Under the pieces are notes generated by a model. The model was not told the origin of the DNA and did no database searches. It saw only the letters and a program-made list of their open reading frames with translations. A stretch of DNA of 64,000 nt from Aminobacter sp. J41 (GTDB lineage: Bacteria; Pseudomonadota; Alphaproteobacteria; Rhizobiales; Rhizobiaceae), in NCBI RefSeq assembly GCF_000526635.1, contig NZ_JAGL01000022.1, positions 1-64,000 on the forward strand. The letters run 5' to 3'. A program made the position numbers and the translations under genes. Shown here one piece after another: positions 63,049 through 64,000 of the stretch; position 1 is the first letter of the stretch, and every line of letters begins with the position of its first letter.

Positions 63049-64000
63049 TCATACATTTCTTATATTGTGCGTCACGACGGGTATTATCTCCTCGGGCGTT
63101 AACCTGCCTCGAGTATATTCCTTTGGTGCTACTTCATCTGCATAGCCAGTAAGAAGGGGCACGCAAAGCTCTTCGCGTGCATTCTGTCTATATAAGAAAT
63201 AATCGCGGCCCAAATCTTTGGCGGAAATCATTCGAAGTGAATCATCGTAGTCTTTTCGAAGTGGCAGCCATAAACTATCGCTTGTGGATAGGTAAGACTT
63301 AAACTTTTCATATGTGACATATCCGCCGGATAGGTATATAAAAGGGAGTTCTCTTGGGTGGCCGCCAAGGCTAACTATTTCTGCCGCAAGTCTCATTCCA
63401 TGGTCGATATTGATTTTACTTAGATCGCATAACTTGACTTGCTCGTTTAACCATTTGAGGATTTCTTCCGTATTTGCAATGACAGTCGATCTATCCCGAG
63501 CGAGCGCGTCGGGAGTGCCAATAAATACGCCTACATAAGAGGGAAGCGGTCGTGGCGTTTTGGCGGTGTAGGTGGGGGATGATCGAAAGAGATATTCTTC
63601 GATATTCTCTACTACAAACCCCCCGACTGCCATCGCACCATTTCCACGCCGGATCATGCTGGGGCTGGGGACCCTGCGTGGCGTAAAATCAAAAGCTGCC
63701 CTCCCAATGGTCTCGCCCTTTTCGTTCTTTATGAGCCGAACGTATGGTGCGCTGATCTCGATGGTCTGCTCTTTGAATTCGGAGTCGGGTAGTAGTTCAT
63801 CCAGGAACGTCGTTGCAGAACAACTTTCCCAGTCCGGGAGGTGGGTAAATGTTGTGGCAGTTACATGGTCATTAAAGTTTATCTTGACATCGACGCAGCT
63901 AACAAGGCGACGTAGATCCTTTCCAAGCTGTTCCAAGTATGAGAGCTCGCCGGAGGTCTTAAAGCGACTATGAGGGACTATAACGCGGATCCGTGTGCTG
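63049..64000 (-). CDS. AT-rich unknown gene, N-terminus outside the window; possibly GHKL-type ATPase C-terminal region
   Basis: The frame is open from the right edge (STRIRVIVPHSRFK...) to a TGA at 63049-63051, at least 316 codons. The segment RIRVIVPHSRFKTSGELSYLEQLGKDLRRL followed by VDVKINFN looks like the end of a GHKL ATPase domain and the start of an S5-type transducer as in MutL or HSP90 relatives; this is a weak, by-eye resemblance. The rest (GGHPRELPFIYLSGGYVTYEKF) is unfamiliar. Codon use is AT-rich, unlike the rest of the window, so it is probably acquired. Forty-five further sense codons follow the TGA in the same frame. Confidence 0.7.
   Translation of the reverse strand, partial: STRIRVIVPHSRFKTSGELSYLEQLGKDLRRLVSCVDVKINFNDHVTATTFTHLPDWESCSATTFLDELLPDSEFKEQTIEISAPYVRLIKNEKGETIGRAAFDFTPRRVPSPSMIRRGNGAMAVGGFVVENIEEYLFRSSPTYTAKTPRPLPSYVGVFIGTPDALARDRSTVIANTEEILKWLNEQVKLCDLSKINIDHGMRLAAEIVSLGGHPRELPFIYLSGGYVTYEKFKSYLSTSDSLWLPLRKDYDDSLRMISAKDLGRDYFLYRQNAREELCVPLLTGYADEVAPKEYTRGRLTPEEIIPVVTHNIRNV

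Overview
The window reads as a stretch of chromosome from an alphaproteobacterium of the order Hyphomicrobiales (Rhizobiales), most like Mesorhizobium and its Phyllobacteriaceae relatives. The evidence is high GC with dense C/G third positions, a cytochrome bc1 operon (petABC), a MarR plus OmpR-type regulator pair of the petP/petR kind, the greA-lpsB / lrp / trxB / lsrB neighbourhood known from Sinorhizobium, an ExoD homologue, UbiK, a UvrB with long extensions, and a candidate AbcR-type small RNA beside lsrB. No rRNA, tRNA, CRISPR array or prophage was recognised. Most of the window is core genome.

Layout. 0-0.3 kb: 5' end of an IS630-family element. 0.4-7.2 kb: a four-gene leftward operon (MoxR ATPase, DUF58, BatA-like/DUF4159, large membrane protein). 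7.3-9.8 kb: DUF1285, CoA-pyrophosphatase Nudix and CCA-adding enzyme, translationally coupled. 9.8-13 kb: DUF1059, secreted alpha/beta hydrolase, hemF, small protein, trmL. 13.3-17.7 kb: small protein, a pair of ABC exporter half-molecules, DUF6665-like protein. 17.9-21.3 kb: petABC and apt. 21.3-27.5 kb, leftward: two MaoC hydratases behind a perfect palindrome, ychF, exoD-like, a DHFR-fold reductase, pth, rplY, an Fsr-type efflux pump with a divergent AraC regulator. 28.5-34.1 kb, leftward: prs, lipoprotein, M24 peptidase, pgeF, MidA-like methyltransferase, lgt. 34.3-35.8 kb: ubiK, YbjN, csaA. 35.8-39.7 kb: histidine kinase, response regulator and MarR regulator divergent from ilvE. 39.9-42.1 kb: glycine-zipper microprotein, metallo-beta-lactamase-fold hydrolase, two divergent cold-shock genes. 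42.3-50.8 kb: uvrB, small stress-type enzymes, a HxlR/FMN-reductase pair, a CNNM/CorC protein, an extensin-family protein. 50.8-55.4 kb: greA, lpsB, lrp, trxB, lsrB and the small RNA. 55.5-58.9 kb: an EF-G paralogue and an aspartate-type aminotransferase. 59.1-62.9 kb: tandem EAL-domain genes, a lytic transglycosylase lipoprotein and small proteins. From about 62.88 kb to the right edge the base composition becomes markedly AT-rich and one truncated unfamiliar gene begins, probably the edge of an acquired region.

The most interesting signals are regulatory: (1) a likely AbcR/alpha-r15 antisense RNA with a candidate LysR-type operator directly downstream of lsrB; (2) a short terminated leader in front of greA; (3) an inverted repeat placed both upstream of the MarR gene and across the -35 of the divergent ilvE promoter; (4) two mutually exclusive hairpins in front of a cold-shock gene; (5) a coupled pair of EAL genes, one with all catalytic residues and one without, behind a CtrA-like box; and (6) a foreign-looking gene at the right edge whose reading frame continues 45 codons past its TGA. 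I did not find a large, clearly new multigene system. The right-edge gene is the likeliest start of one, but only part of it is visible.
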